DNA of 64,000 nt from Bradyrhizobium canariense (GTDB lineage: Bacteria; Pseudomonadota; Alphaproteobacteria; Rhizobiales; Xanthobacteraceae), in NCBI RefSeq assembly GCF_018130465.1, contig NZ_JAFCKJ010000007.1:248001-312000 (forward strand), in the 5' to 3' direction. Within the stretch, counting starts at the first letter, position 1. Every line of letters starts with the position of its first letter. The notes under the pieces were generated by a model that was not told the origin of the DNA, did not search any database, and saw only the letters and a list, made by a program, of their open reading frames with translations. Below, one piece after another: positions 43,438-53,255 of the stretch. A program made the position numbers and the translations under genes.

Positions 43438-44430
43438 TCAGATGTCGACGACGAGCTTGCCCTTCGCGGCGCGATCGCGGATCAGCGCATAGGCATCGCC
43501 GACGTTCTCCAGCGTGAAGTGCCGGGCATCGAGCGTCGGCACGAGCTTGCCGGCCTCGGCGAGGCGGGTGGCCTCCGCTACGATCTCTCCGTGATGCGCG
43601 CGGCCTTCGCCTGAGAGCAGCGGCAGCAGCGTGAACACGCCGGAATAGGTGGCGGCGCGGAACGAGAGCGGCGCAAGCGCATGCGTCCCCCATCCGAGCG
43701 CGCTCACGACATGGCCGAAGCGGCGCACCGCTTCGAAGGAGGCGTCGAGTACCTTGCCGCCGACGGTGTCGTAGACGACGTCGAAGCCGCGGCCGCCCGT
43801 ATGCTCTGCAACATAAGTCGCGACGGCGGTATCGCGATCGATGAAGGTCGCGCCAAAGCCTTCGACGGTGGCGCGCTGCGATGCCGAGCCGGTCGCGAAC
43901 ACGTCTGCTCCGAACGCGCGCGCGATCTGGATCGCGACGTGGCCGACGCCGCCTGCGCCGCCATGGATCAACACCTTCTGGCCGGCCTTCAGCGCCGCGC
44001 GGTCAATCAGTCCTTCCCAGGCCGTGATGAAGACGAGGGGCAGGGCGGCTGCCTCCCGCATGCTGAGATTGGCAGGCTTCAAAGCCAACAGGTCGGCGTC
44101 GACAGCGGCGAATTCGGCGAGCGATCCCTGCACACCGCCGATACCTCCCGTCATGCCATAGACCTCGTCGCCCCGCTTGAACCGCGAGACGTCACGCCCG
44201 GTCTGCTCGATCACGCCGGCGAGATCCAGTCCGAGAATCGCAGGCAGCGGATGGCGCGCATGCGCCGCCGTGCCGGCATGGATCTTGGTGTCGAGCGGAT
44301 TGACCCCGCTCGCGCGGATGCGCACCAGCACCTCGCGCGGGCCGATCTCGGGCGTGGAGACGGTTGAGGGGCGCAACGGCGCGTTGTGGGTCGTCAGGAC
44401 GGCCGCGCGCATCGTCGATTGTCTCGTCAT
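43438..44430 (-). CDS. NAD(P)H quinone oxidoreductase-like dehydrogenase
   Basis: A 330-residue medium-chain reductase of the zeta-crystallin/quinone reductase branch, lacking zinc ligands. The cofactor motif is GGAGGVGHVAIQIA (about 155-168). GVNPLDTKI near residue 43 is typical of the branch. It reduces quinones or enones with NADPH. It is divergent from the LysR gene with a shared 64-bp control region, so LysR probably regulates it. Confidence 0.86.
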   Translation of the reverse strand: MTRQSTMRAAVLTTHNAPLRPSTVSTPEIGPREVLVRIRASGVNPLDTKIHAGTAAHARHPLPAILGLDLAGVIEQTGRDVSRFKRGDEVYGMTGGIGGVQGSLAEFAAVDADLLALKPANLSMREAAALPLVFITAWEGLIDRAALKAGQKVLIHGGAGGVGHVAIQIARAFGADVFATGSASQRATVEGFGATFIDRDTAVATYVAEHTGGRGFDVVYDTVGGKVLDASFEAVRRFGHVVSALGWGTHALAPLSFRAATYSGVFTLLPLLSGEGRAHHGEIVAEATRLAEAGKLVPTLDARHFTLENVGDAYALIRDRAAKGKLVVDI

Positions 44431-44463
44431 GATGGTCTTGCTCCGTGGTCGGCCTCCAATATG

Positions 44464-44483
44464 CCCATTATTTTTTGCATGGG
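44464..44483. promoter_or_regulatory. Candidate LysR binding dyad
   Basis: CCCAT and ATGGG separated by ten bases, with an AT-rich centre, in the 64-bp gap between the divergent oxidoreductase and LysR genes. It is close to the T-N11-A pattern of LysR sites. Confidence 0.4.
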
Positions 44484-44494
44484 AAGGAATGAGA

Positions 44495-45388
44495 ATGTAC
44501 GATTACCGTGCGTTTTTGTATGAGGAGGCCATCTCGGTGGACTGGAGCGATCTGCGCATCTTCCTGGCGATTGCGCGCGAAGGCACGCTCGGTGCGGCCG
44601 CACGGAAGATCGGCCAGACCCAGCCGACGATGGGGCGGCGACTTCGCGCGCTCGAACAATCGCTCGGACAGACGCTATTCCAGCGCACGGCGGATGGTTT
44701 CGTGCTGACCGACGAGGGCACGGCCGTGCTGCGCCACGCCGAGCGGATCGAAGAGGAGGCGCTCGCTTTGGAGCGGCGTGCGTCCGGCGCGGAGACGCAG
44801 CTCGATGGCTTGCTGCGCCTGTCCTCGTCGGACTGGTTCGGGACGGTGATGCTCTCGCCGGTGATTGCCGCCTTCGGCAAGCGCCATCCCAAAGTGACCG
44901 TCGAGCTTCTGACCGATGCGCGCCTTTACAGCCTGCCGCGCCGCGAGGCCGATCTCGTCTTCCGCATCAAACCGTTCGACGAACCTGAAGTGATCTCCCG
45001 GAAGCTGCTCCACATTCCCTACGCACTCTACGGCAAGAAAGGCAGCAAGCCGCCACGCGCCGGCGACGGAAGCGGTGTCCGCGTCGTGACCATGAATGCC
45101 GAATTCGCCGACATGCCCGATGCCCTGTGGCTGAAGCGCGTGCTGCCGAATACGGAAATCGCCTCGCGCAGCAACAACAGGCAGGCGCAGGCGGAGCTTT
45201 GCGCGAGCGGCGGTGGGCTCGCGGTGCTGCCGCGTCCGCTCGGCGACCGCGACCGCCGGCTGGTGGCGCTCGACATCGGCGCGATGCCGCCCGGCCGCGA
45301 CACCTATGTCGGCTATCACCGCGATCTCAGGCGCCTCGCCCGCCTGCGCGCGCTGCTCGATCTCGTGATCGAGCGGTTGGCGGGGTGA
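44495..45388 (+). CDS. LysR-family transcriptional regulator
   Basis: A 297-residue regulator. The helix-turn-helix is at about 15-75 (LRIFLAIAREGTLGAAARKIGQTQPTMGRRLRALE, in parts) and the effector domain fills the rest. The ATG at 44495 is chosen because AAGGA (44484-44488) is six bases upstream; the ATG at 44489 abuts it. Divergent from the quinone oxidoreductase gene, its likely target. Confidence 0.87.
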   Translation: MYDYRAFLYEEAISVDWSDLRIFLAIAREGTLGAAARKIGQTQPTMGRRLRALEQSLGQTLFQRTADGFVLTDEGTAVLRHAERIEEEALALERRASGAETQLDGLLRLSSSDWFGTVMLSPVIAAFGKRHPKVTVELLTDARLYSLPRREADLVFRIKPFDEPEVISRKLLHIPYALYGKKGSKPPRAGDGSGVRVVTMNAEFADMPDALWLKRVLPNTEIASRSNNRQAQAELCASGGGLAVLPRPLGDRDRRLVALDIGAMPPGRDTYVGYHRDLRRLARLRALLDLVIERLAG

Positions 45389-45410
45389 TCGCTTTCGACA
45401 CGCTGCCGTA

Positions 45411-45488
45411 ACCCGGGTGAGCAAAGCGATGCCCGGGACCGCTCGTGGTGGGAATCCTTGATGGCGCTTGGCTCATCCGGGCTACAAG
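45411..45488. repeat. Dispersed repeat, family D, copy 2
   Basis: CCCGGGTGAGCAAAGCGATGCCCGGG at the left and GGCTCATCCGGGCTACAAGA at the right, with the same ends and order as the copy at 27316-27385 but a longer middle. Confidence 0.5.
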
Positions 45489-45492
45489 ATCT

Positions 45493-46050
45493 CGCGTTGC
45501 CCGTCGGGCAAAACACGCTATCCCTTGGTCGATGCCGGCCGGCAAAAATATTCCACTTTACCGAAATTCGGAAACGGCGTATGTGTCGCCGCAACCCGGC
45601 CCAAGGAAGAGGGGCGTATCGCGATCGTCACGAACGCGGGCCGGGCGGCGGTGGACGTGGATCACATCGGCGCGAAAGGTTTCGCAGGGCGGGCAACCGT
45701 GAGCGAGGGCATCGCGCGCACGACCGGTGTGATCGGCGTACGGCGAAATCGTGTCGTCCTGGCGCCCGGGGTCTGTGCGCCAAGTCTTGCGGTGATGTGG
45801 CGGCCCAACCGGGTCCGCGCATCAGCCATCCGCAAGGCGACGGGGGCAATAGTGCATCGCTCCCCGGGGAGAGCACGACATAAGCCGTTCCAACCATTGC
45901 GCAGGGAAAGGCCGGGATGTCTTGGCTTCACCTGTATGCCGCTGTGCAAATTTCTGACTGCAACTTCGCACAGTGGACCGCGGGTGCCAGCCGGCGCCCG
46001 GTCTTCCCTGCGCCCTCTTTCGTATGGGGGTGAAGCATCGAGGCAAAGCT
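45493..46050. repeat. Large dispersed non-coding repeat element
   Basis: Begins near CGTTGCCCGTCGGGCAAAAC and ends near the CCTCTTTCGTATGGGGGTG region. It contains segments I recognise from many Bradyrhizobium intergenic regions, for example the stretch giving the spurious peptide GAIVHRSPGRARHKP. No signal, domain or ribosome binding site marks it as coding. Borders are approximate and there is only one copy in this window. Confidence 0.5.
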
Positions 46051-46136
46051 CGGGCGACCACGCCGCGAGGATGCGAAGGTGTGACTGCCGATTGGAAGTC
46101 TAGGACCGAATATTGCTGCAAGCGCGCAACCATCAC

Positions 46137-46284
46137 CGTCACCCTGAGGTGCGAGCCTTGCGGCGCATGTGCGCCGCGGGGCGAGCATCGAAGGGCGACG
46201 GCCCGGCCGCATCCCGGCCGTTCATCCTTCGAGGCTCGGCTTGCGATGCGTTCGCATCGCAAGCCTCGCACCTCAGGATGACGG
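46137..46284. repeat. Dispersed palindromic repeat, family A, copy 2
   Basis: Terminal inverted repeats of 13 bp are exact (46143-46155 CCTGAGGTGCGAG with 46265-46277) and extend to about 25 bp with mismatches. Inner stems are GCGGCGCATGTGCGCCGC and CTTGCGATGCGTTCGCATCGCAAG-like arms. Same organisation as copy 1 at 27139-27290. Confidence 0.65.
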
Positions 46285-46550
46285 AATGGATACCGCCGCC
46301 GCGGAAAGACTCTGGAGTGCTTTGCTGCGCTCGCAATGATGGCGCTGGAGCCGTTGCGCGCCGAAGGCGCGCGTTCGCGCGCGGACGTGCTCCGTGCCTT
46401 CGCACAACCGTCATAGTCTCTAATGCCCACTAACCAACGCCCGACTTTAAACTGTCATAATTGCTCAACGGAACCCGCGCTCGCGCGCTCTTTACACGCC
46501 GTTAAGCGCGGCTGCATTGGATGCGGCGGGAAAGTGCGTTGGGGACTGCC

Positions 46551-49013
46551 ATGAGTGCCGCGAAGAAAGTGTCGGGAAAACCGGCCGCCGAAATGTTTGA
46601 CGACATCCCGGTGCTTCAGCGCAAATGGCGTGCCGCGTTGAAGCCGGGCGAACGGCTGCCGCGCTACGAGGACGTGATGCTCGGCAGCCTCGGACGTCTC
46701 GCCGACCATATCGCGCTGCTCAAGGGCGACGGCGCCCTCGAACTGTCGCGCAGCGGACGCTACGTGCAGAATTGGCTCGGCGAAGAGCGTTGGGACATCC
46801 CGGTCGCGGCGCTCTCGCCGGATTGCGCCACCGCGCTGTCGGAAGCTGCGGCGAGCGCGCTCGCCAACGGACGGCCGCACCAGGCGAGCGCACATTGCGT
46901 GCGCGACGGCATGGTCAGGACCTACGACGTGCTGGCGCTGCCGACCGCCTCGCGCTGGGGCGCGACGCTGGTCGGCGCCTACATCAACGAACGCGGTGCG
47001 CAATACAATCTCCTGGACGCGATCTTCGCTTCGACCGACGACGCGGTGGTCTCGCTGGCGACGCTGCGCGACGCCGGTGGCAAGCCGTTCGACCTCCAGA
47101 TCGTGCACCACAACAAGAGTGCGGGGCTGCTGCTGAAGGCCGCAGGCGCGGACCTGTTGTGGCGCCGGATCGGCGAGGGAGACACGCTGCTGGCCTCGCT
47201 CGAGGTCATGGAATTCCTGCTCAGGGCTCTCTCCGGCGGCCGCGGCGAGCAGCTGGAGATCGAGAGCGACGGTCGGCATCTCCGGCTGAGCGCCACCGCG
47301 TTCGCCGACGTGGTCTCGCTGACGATCTCGGATGTCACCGTGTTGAAGCGGCGCGACGCCTCGTTCCGCCTGCTGTTCGACAACAATCCGATGCCGATGT
47401 GGGTGTTCGACGCCGAGAGCAAGCAGTTTCTCAGCGTCAACGACGCCGCGGTCCAGCATTACGGCTACAGCCGCGCCACCTTCCTGCGCATGAAGTTGCA
47501 CGAGATCTGGCCGCAGGACGAGTGGGACAGCCATGCCGAGGCGCTGGAACGCCTCGGCGACGCCTATCACTCCTCGCGCAACTGGCGGCATCTGCGCGCC
47601 GACGGCAGCGAGATCGAGGTGCTCACCTTCGGCCGCCGCGTCGCCTTCGATGATCGCGACGGCTATCTGGTCGCGGTGGTCGACATCACCGAACGGCGCA
47701 AGGCCGAGGCGCGGATTGCCCACATGGCGCACCATGATGGGCTCACCGATCTGCCGAACCGCGAATATTTCCAGGAGCGCCTGAAGCAGGCGCTGGACCA
47801 GGCCGGCGGGAAACGGGTCGGTGTGCTCTACATCGATCTCGACCTGTTCAAGAACATCAACGATTCCTTCGGCCATCCGGTGGGCGACCGCCTGTTGAAG
47901 GAGGTTGCCGCCCGTTTGAGCACCGCGGTCCGCGGCGCCAATCTCGCGGCCCGGCTCGGCGGCGACGAGTTCGCGGTGATCCTGGCAGCCGACGTCTCGC
48001 CCAACGAGGCCAGCGCCTGCGCGAGCTTGCTGATCGACATGCTGAAGGCGCCCTATGAGATCGACGGGCAGGAGATGGTGATCGGCGCCAGCATCGGCAT
48101 CGCGCTGTCGCCGGGCGACGGTACGACGTCGGAAGAGTTGATGCGCAACGCCGACATGGCGCTGTACCGGGCGAAGTCGGACGGCGGCGGCGTGCATCAT
48201 TTCTTCGAGCGCGAGATGGATCTGCAGGCGCAGAAGCGCCGTGACATGGAGCTCGATCTGCGCCGCGCGTTTGCCAATGGCGAGTTCGAGCTGCACTACC
48301 AGCCGCTGGTGTCGATCGCTTCCGACCGCATCTCCGGATTTGAGTCGCTGCTGCGCTGGCATCACCCCGACAAGGGCATGATCTCGCCGGCGGAGTTCAT
48401 TCCGGTCGCCGAGGACATCGGCCTGATCACCCAGCTCGGTGAGTGGGTGCTGCGCGAGGCCTGCTCCGAGGCGGTGAAATGGCCTGTCGACGTCAAGGTC
48501 GCGGTCAATTTGTCGCCGGCGCAATTCCGCAGCCGAAATCTGGTCCAGGTCGTGATCTCGGCGCTGGCGCAGTCCGGTCTGTCGCCGAAGCGGCTCGAGC
48601 TGGAGATCACCGAGTCGATCTTCCTGGCCGAGACCGACGCCAATCTCGCCATCCTGCATCAGCTGCGCGAGCTCGGCGTCAGCATCTCCATGGATGATTT
48701 CGGCACCGGCTATTCCAGCCTCAGCTATCTCCGCAGCTTCCCCTTCGACAAGATCAAGATCGACCGCTCCTTCGTCAAGGATCTGGCAGAGCGGCCCGAT
48801 TGCGTCGCGATCGTCCGCGCGATCTCGGGGCTTGGCCGCAGCCTCAACATCACCACGACCGCGGAAGGCGTCGAGACCGAGGATCAGCTCGAGTGGCTGC
48901 GCGCCGAAGGCTGCAACGAGGTGCAGGGCTTCTTGTTCAGCGCGGCGCGGCCCGCCGCCGAGATCGCAAAGCTGCTCGCCGATTTCGGCCAACGTGCCTC
49001 ACGGGCGGCGTAA
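46551..49013 (+). CDS. PAS-GGDEF-EAL protein (c-di-GMP turnover)
   Basis: An 820-residue cytoplasmic protein. A PAS_5-like region at about 15-150, a second sensory region at 155-265 and a PAS domain at 270-385 precede a GGDEF domain (about 390-550, intact GGDEF at 470-474) and an EAL domain (about 565-815; ESLLR at 598-602 instead of EALLR, with DDFGTG at 715-720). Both the cyclase and phosphodiesterase cores look intact, the EAL motif having Ser for Ala. No membrane segment. GGGGA precedes the ATG. The end overlaps the convergent hydrolase gene by 15 bp. Confidence 0.9.
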   Translation: MSAAKKVSGKPAAEMFDDIPVLQRKWRAALKPGERLPRYEDVMLGSLGRLADHIALLKGDGALELSRSGRYVQNWLGEERWDIPVAALSPDCATALSEAAASALANGRPHQASAHCVRDGMVRTYDVLALPTASRWGATLVGAYINERGAQYNLLDAIFASTDDAVVSLATLRDAGGKPFDLQIVHHNKSAGLLLKAAGADLLWRRIGEGDTLLASLEVMEFLLRALSGGRGEQLEIESDGRHLRLSATAFADVVSLTISDVTVLKRRDASFRLLFDNNPMPMWVFDAESKQFLSVNDAAVQHYGYSRATFLRMKLHEIWPQDEWDSHAEALERLGDAYHSSRNWRHLRADGSEIEVLTFGRRVAFDDRDGYLVAVVDITERRKAEARIAHMAHHDGLTDLPNREYFQERLKQALDQAGGKRVGVLYIDLDLFKNINDSFGHPVGDRLLKEVAARLSTAVRGANLAARLGGDEFAVILAADVSPNEASACASLLIDMLKAPYEIDGQEMVIGASIGIALSPGDGTTSEELMRNADMALYRAKSDGGGVHHFFEREMDLQAQKRRDMELDLRRAFANGEFELHYQPLVSIASDRISGFESLLRWHHPDKGMISPAEFIPVAEDIGLITQLGEWVLREACSEAVKWPVDVKVAVNLSPAQFRSRNLVQVVISALAQSGLSPKRLELEITESIFLAETDANLAILHQLRELGVSISMDDFGTGYSSLSYLRSFPFDKIKIDRSFVKDLAERPDCVAIVRAISGLGRSLNITTTAEGVETEDQLEWLRAEGCNEVQGFLFSAARPAAEIAKLLADFGQRASRAA

Positions 49014-50267
49014 CTCGGACGGAAAGGTGCCGTAGACCAGTTCCTTGAAAGCAGGCGTGATGCGGCTGCGCTCGTTCTGGGTCTGCTGCATCAAGAGGTA
49101 GACCAAGTCGAGCTTGGGATCGACGCCGAAATAGGTGCCGCTCCCTGAGTCCCATTTCAACTCGCCGATCGATCCGGCCGGCGGCGGCTTGGCGTTGCCG
49201 GGATCGGTGCGCACGCCAATGCCGTAGCCATAGCCAAAACCGTCGCCCGGGAAATAGAAATAGTCGCGCCCCACACCCGAGCCGGGGCCGACGTGATCGG
49301 TCGTCATGGCCTTGAACGCAGCGGGGCTTAAGTAGCGCTTGCCCTCGAACTCGCCGCCATTGAGCAGCATCTGCGAGAAGCGCTGATAATCGGTGATGGT
49401 CGAGAGCAGGCCGCCACCGCCGGATTCCCATTCGGGATGGTCGAGGCGGTCGCGCTCGCCGGCGAGCAAGACCTGGTCGCTCGGCAGCGGCCGAGCCATC
49501 CGCGCGCGCTCCTCCGGGGTCTTCAGTACGAATTTGGTGCTGTTCATTCCGAGCGGATCGAAAATGCGCTGCTTCAGGAATTCGTACAGCGTCTGGCCCG
49601 AGATGATCTCGATCACGCTGCCGAGCACGTCGGTGGAATGCCCGTAGCGCCACAGCGTCCCGGGCTGACGCGTCAGCGGCAGCTCGGCGATGCGGTCGGC
49701 GAATTGTCTGTTGTTGAAGGGGCCGTCGAAGATTTTGGCGGCGAGATAAACCTCCATGACCCATGGGGCGCCGATATAATCGTAGCTGATGCCCGACGTG
49801 TGCCGCAGCAGATCCTCGATGTTGACGGGGCGGACGGGCGGTTCGAGTTCGACCGTCGTTGGGCCGCCGGGCTTGGTGGTCTCGATGCCCACCTTGGTGC
49901 CGGCGAAGAGCGGGATGTATTTCGACACGGGGTCGGTGAGCGCAAGCTTGCCCTCGTCGATCAGCATCATCGCGCCGAGGCACGTGACCGGCTTGGTCAT
50001 CGAGTGAATGGCGAAGATCGTGTCGGGCGTCATGGCGAGACCCGTCCTGGTGTCGCGCACGCCGAAGTTCTTCAGATAGACCGGCTTGCCGTGCTGCTGG
50101 ACCAGGATCACGGCGCCCGGCAGCCGGCCGGTCGTCACCTCGTTGTCAAAATACGCTGTGATGCGGTCGAGCCCGTCGGACGACGGTGCGGGGATGTCGG
50201 CGGCGCGGCCTCGCGCTATCGTGCCGGCCAGCAGCGCGGCTCCGACCAGAAATTCACGACGCTTCAT
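48999..50267 (-). CDS. Serine hydrolase, beta-lactamase/esterase family
   Basis: A 422-residue penicillin-binding-protein-like hydrolase. The N-terminus has a Tat-like start (MKRREFLVGAALLAG). The active Ser and Lys are S89 and K92 in SMTK; a Tyr motif is near LLRHTSGISYDY and GYGIG near 370 could be the third motif. Family members are esterases or D-peptidases. The ATG at 50267 follows GAGGGAGGAAG, which is decisive over an upstream start. Confidence 0.87.
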   Translation of the reverse strand: MKRREFLVGAALLAGTIARGRAADIPAPSSDGLDRITAYFDNEVTTGRLPGAVILVQQHGKPVYLKNFGVRDTRTGLAMTPDTIFAIHSMTKPVTCLGAMMLIDEGKLALTDPVSKYIPLFAGTKVGIETTKPGGPTTVELEPPVRPVNIEDLLRHTSGISYDYIGAPWVMEVYLAAKIFDGPFNNRQFADRIAELPLTRQPGTLWRYGHSTDVLGSVIEIISGQTLYEFLKQRIFDPLGMNSTKFVLKTPEERARMARPLPSDQVLLAGERDRLDHPEWESGGGGLLSTITDYQRFSQMLLNGGEFEGKRYLSPAAFKAMTTDHVGPGSGVGRDYFYFPGDGFGYGYGIGVRTDPGNAKPPPAGSIGELKWDSGSGTYFGVDPKLDLVYLLMQQTQNERSRITPAFKELVYGTFPSELRRP

Positions 50268-50330
50268 CCGGGCTTCCTCCCTCGCAGGGATCAAAGCCGC
50301 AAGACGTCGAAAGCGTCAACACGCCTTCGA

Positions 50331-50894
50331 TTAAAATCGCGTCACGATTTCAGAAAGGACCGGTCGCGGACGGTCTTCGCTCGGTTTGATTGGCTTGCCG
50401 ATATGGACGAAGCCAGCGAGTTTCTCGTCCGGCTTGAGGCCGAGGCCATCCAGAACGTCGCGATCGAACGAGAACCAGCCGGTCAGCCAGCAGGCGCCGT
50501 AGCCGAGCGCGGTCGCGGCCGTGACGATGTTCATGACGCTGGCGCCAGCCGACAATTCCTGCTCGAAGGCCGGCACCTTCGGATGCGGCTTGGTGAAGCT
50601 GACGATGCCGATCACCAGCGGCGCATCCGTGAGGCGTTTGCGCTCGGTCTCGACATCGGCCGCCGGCGCGCCGGGATTCTTCCGGGCAAACACCTTCGCG
50701 ATCACCTCGCCGGCGCGCTGGCGCGCATCGCCCTCGAAGATGATGAAGCGCCAGGGCGCAAGCTTGCCATGGTCGGGCACGCGTGCCCCGATGGTGAGGA
50801 TGGTCTCGAGCTCGGCCGGGGAGGGGCCGGGCCCGGACATCTCGCGCGGCTTGACCGAGCGGCGGGTCTTCAGGAGTTCGATGGCGTCGGGCAC
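50331..50894 (-). CDS. Nitroreductase family protein
   Basis: A 187-residue FMN-dependent nitroreductase of the YdjA type. The start TRRSVKPREMSGPGPS and the strings DHGKLAPWRFIIF and GYGACWLTGW are family features. It reduces nitro compounds or quinones with NAD(P)H. GTG at 50894 is chosen for the GAGGAAA site upstream; a longer frame adds 21 residues without family features. It lies downstream of thrS, 93 bp away on the same strand. Confidence 0.85.
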   Translation of the reverse strand: MPDAIELLKTRRSVKPREMSGPGPSPAELETILTIGARVPDHGKLAPWRFIIFEGDARQRAGEVIAKVFARKNPGAPAADVETERKRLTDAPLVIGIVSFTKPHPKVPAFEQELSAGASVMNIVTAATALGYGACWLTGWFSFDRDVLDGLGLKPDEKLAGFVHIGKPIKPSEDRPRPVLSEIVTRF

Positions 50895-50987
50895 TGCAGT
50901 TTCCTCTTCGGCTGGTCGTCGGGCCTGCAGTCCCCACATAGGAATGCACGCCCGCAACCGAAAGCGAGTTTAGACCGATTTCAGAAG

Positions 50988-53069
50988 TCAGGCCGCGTCG
51001 CGCGCCCGCCTGACGTCGGGCGGGGTGGCCTCCTCGACCAGCGCCGCGAGCGCCTCCACCGTCGTCATCACGTTCTGCCCGTCGCTGCCGAGCCGGCGGA
51101 CCGAGACCGACTGCGTCTCGGCCTCTTTCTTGCCGACCACGAGCAGTGCCGGAATCTTGGCCAGCGAATGCTCGCGGACCTTGTAGTTGATCTTTTCGTT
51201 GCGCAGGTCGATCTCGGCCCGAAGTCCCGTACGCCGGACCTGCTCCAGCACCTGCTTGGCGTATTCGTCGGCCTCCGAGGTGATGGTGGTGACCACCACC
51301 TGCACCGGCGACAGCCAGAGCGGGAAGTTGCCGGCATAGTGCTCGATCAGGATGCCGATGAAGCGCTCCATCGAACCGCAGATCGCGCGGTGCACCATCA
51401 CCGGCGGCTTCTTGCTGCTGTCGTGGTCGATGTAGAACGCACCGAACCGTTCCGGCAGGTTGAAGTCGACCTGGGTGGTGCCACACTGCCAGTCGCGGCC
51501 GATGGCGTCGCGCAGCACATATTCGAACTTAGGCCCGTAGAAGGCGCCTTCGCCCGGGTTGATCTCGGTCTTGATGTGATTGTTCTGCGACTGGATCTCG
51601 CGCAGCACCGTCGCCATCACGCGCTCGGCGTGATCCCACATCGCGTCGGTGCCGACGCGTTTCTCCGGCCGGGTCGACAGCTTCACGGTGAGATCGCCGG
51701 TGAAGCCGAAATCGGCATAGGTCGACAGGATCAGCTCGTTGATCTTCAGGCACTCGTCGGCAAGCTGATCCTCCATGCAGAAGATGTGCGCGTCGTCCTG
51801 GGTGAAGCCGCGCACGCGCATCAATCCGTGCATCGCGCCGGACGGCTCGTACCGGTGCACCACGCCGAACTCGGCGAGCCGCAGCGGCAGGTCGCGGTAG
51901 CTCTTCAGGCCATGCTTGAAGATCTGCACGTGGCCCGGGCAGTTCATCGGCTTCAGCGCGAACCAGCGCTTGTCCTCGGCCTCGTCGCCGGCCGACTGCG
52001 CCGCGAACATGTTCTCGCGGTACCAGCCCCAATGGCCGGAGGTCTCCCACAGCGACTTGTCGAGGATCTGCGGGGCGTTGACCTCGCTGTAGTCGCCGGT
52101 CAGCCGCCGCCGCATATAGGCGATCAGCTGCTGGAAGATGGTCCAGCCCTTGGCGTGCCAGAACACGACGCCCGGACCTTCCTCCTGGAAGTGGAAGAGG
52201 TCGAGCTCGCGCCCGAGCTTGCGATGGTCGCGCTTTTCCGCTTCCTCGATCTGCTTCAGATAAGCGTCGAGGTCCTCCTGCTTGGCGAACGCCGTGCCGT
52301 AGATGCGGGTCAGCATCGGGTTGTTGCTGTCGCCGCGCCAATAGGCGCCCGCCACCTTCATCAGCTTGAAGGCGTTGCCGACCTTGCCGGTCGAGGTCAT
52401 GTGCGGGCCGCGGCAGAGATCGAACCAGTCGCCCTGGTAATAGATCTTGATCGGCTCGTTGCCGGGAATGGCGTCGACCAGCTCGACCTTGAACGCCTCG
52501 CCCTTGTCGCGGAACACCTGTTTGGTCTTTTCGCGATCCCAAACCTCCTTCGTAAAAGGTTTGTCGCGCGCGATGAGCTCGCGCATCTTTTTCTCGATCG
52601 CGGCAAAGTCTTCCGGCGTGAACGGCTCGTTGCGGAAGAAATCGTAATAGAAGCCGTTCTCGATCACGGGGCCGATGGTGACCTGGGTGCCCGGCCACAG
52701 CGTCTGCACGGCTTCGGCGAGCACGTGGGCGCAGTCATGGCGGATCAGCTCGACCGCGCGCGGATCGTCGCGGTTGATCAGCTCGATCTTGGCATCGGCT
52801 TCGATGGGATCGTCGAGGTCGGAGACCACGCCATCGAGCGCCATCGCGACCGTACGCTTGGCCAGCGACGGCGAGATGCCCTTGGCGATCTCGAGGCCGG
52901 TGATGCTCTTGGCGTATTCGCGCCGGGCGCCGTCCGGGAAGGTGAGAGTGATTTTTTCCGGTGGGGTCACCGGCCTCAGATTGCTGAGGCTGTACTGGAA
53001 GCCGGATTCGGACTTGGGCTGCTCGGACTTGGATTGGTCCTTGGATTGGTCCTTGGGCTGGTCGGTCAT
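50988..53069 (-). CDS. thrS: Threonine--tRNA ligase
   Basis: A 693-residue threonyl-tRNA synthetase, charging tRNA-Thr in the cytoplasm. Domains in order: TGS (about 40-100), the tRNA-SAD editing domain ([12 protein letters not shown] near 132), the class II catalytic core (motif 2 region [21 protein letters not shown], shown in part; zinc site C/H/H) and the anticodon-binding domain (about 580-685). It has an unusual N-terminal extension of about 22 residues rich in Lys, Asp, Gln and Ser. ATG at 53069 with CAGGAGAC upstream. Confidence 0.97.
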   Translation of the reverse strand: MTDQPKDQSKDQSKSEQPKSESGFQYSLSNLRPVTPPEKITLTFPDGARREYAKSITGLEIAKGISPSLAKRTVAMALDGVVSDLDDPIEADAKIELINRDDPRAVELIRHDCAHVLAEAVQTLWPGTQVTIGPVIENGFYYDFFRNEPFTPEDFAAIEKKMRELIARDKPFTKEVWDREKTKQVFRDKGEAFKVELVDAIPGNEPIKIYYQGDWFDLCRGPHMTSTGKVGNAFKLMKVAGAYWRGDSNNPMLTRIYGTAFAKQEDLDAYLKQIEEAEKRDHRKLGRELDLFHFQEEGPGVVFWHAKGWTIFQQLIAYMRRRLTGDYSEVNAPQILDKSLWETSGHWGWYRENMFAAQSAGDEAEDKRWFALKPMNCPGHVQIFKHGLKSYRDLPLRLAEFGVVHRYEPSGAMHGLMRVRGFTQDDAHIFCMEDQLADECLKINELILSTYADFGFTGDLTVKLSTRPEKRVGTDAMWDHAERVMATVLREIQSQNNHIKTEINPGEGAFYGPKFEYVLRDAIGRDWQCGTTQVDFNLPERFGAFYIDHDSSKKPPVMVHRAICGSMERFIGILIEHYAGNFPLWLSPVQVVVTTITSEADEYAKQVLEQVRRTGLRAEIDLRNEKINYKVREHSLAKIPALLVVGKKEAETQSVSVRRLGSDGQNVMTTVEALAALVEEATPPDVRRARDAA
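53029..53060. repeat. 12-bp tandem repeat at the thrS start
   Basis: Two copies of TTGGATTGGTCC and a third variant encode the DQSKDQSK-type extension at the thrS N-terminus. Copy number may differ between strains. Confidence 0.5.
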
Positions 53070-53255
53070 TGCATGTCTCCTGAGGCTCACTCCTGCGAAC
53101 GAGCGCAGGTAAGCGGGAACGAGCGATATATCAGGCGATTCGGCCTGCGCAATCCGGCATTTCCAAGAAAGTGGCGCGCAAAAGCCGGGGCGCCCCACGA
53201 ACTATTCCGGGCAACGCCCTTTAACTGGTCGCAGGTCTGCTCTACATGCGTTTGC

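Larger units (their letters stand above)
45389..46550. other. Gene-free repeat island
   Basis: About 1.16 kb between the LysR gene and the GGDEF-EAL gene with no credible protein gene. It consists of a family D repeat, a large element of about 560 bp, a family A palindrome and a GC-rich remainder. Reading frames across it are by-products of the repeats. Confidence 0.65.

Noticed and set aside
45468-46103. A 211-codon frame in the repeat island
   Set aside because: It spans repeat elements, has no signal or domain, and resembles recurrent spurious annotations of a dispersed repeat.
46445-46462. CtrA-like site before the PAS-GGDEF-EAL gene
   Set aside because: TTAA-N7-TAAT matches only the first half of the consensus.
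46455-48992. An 845-codon minus-strand frame opposite the PAS-GGDEF-EAL gene
   Set aside because: The plus strand encodes clear catalytic domains; the antisense frame is open because of GC-rich codon use.
49437-53255. A plus-strand reading frame of more than 1200 codons running into the MFS gene at 53256
   Set aside because: It is antisense to thrS, the nitroreductase and the serine hydrolase, has shadow-type composition and no start signal. Only the last 390 codons are a gene.
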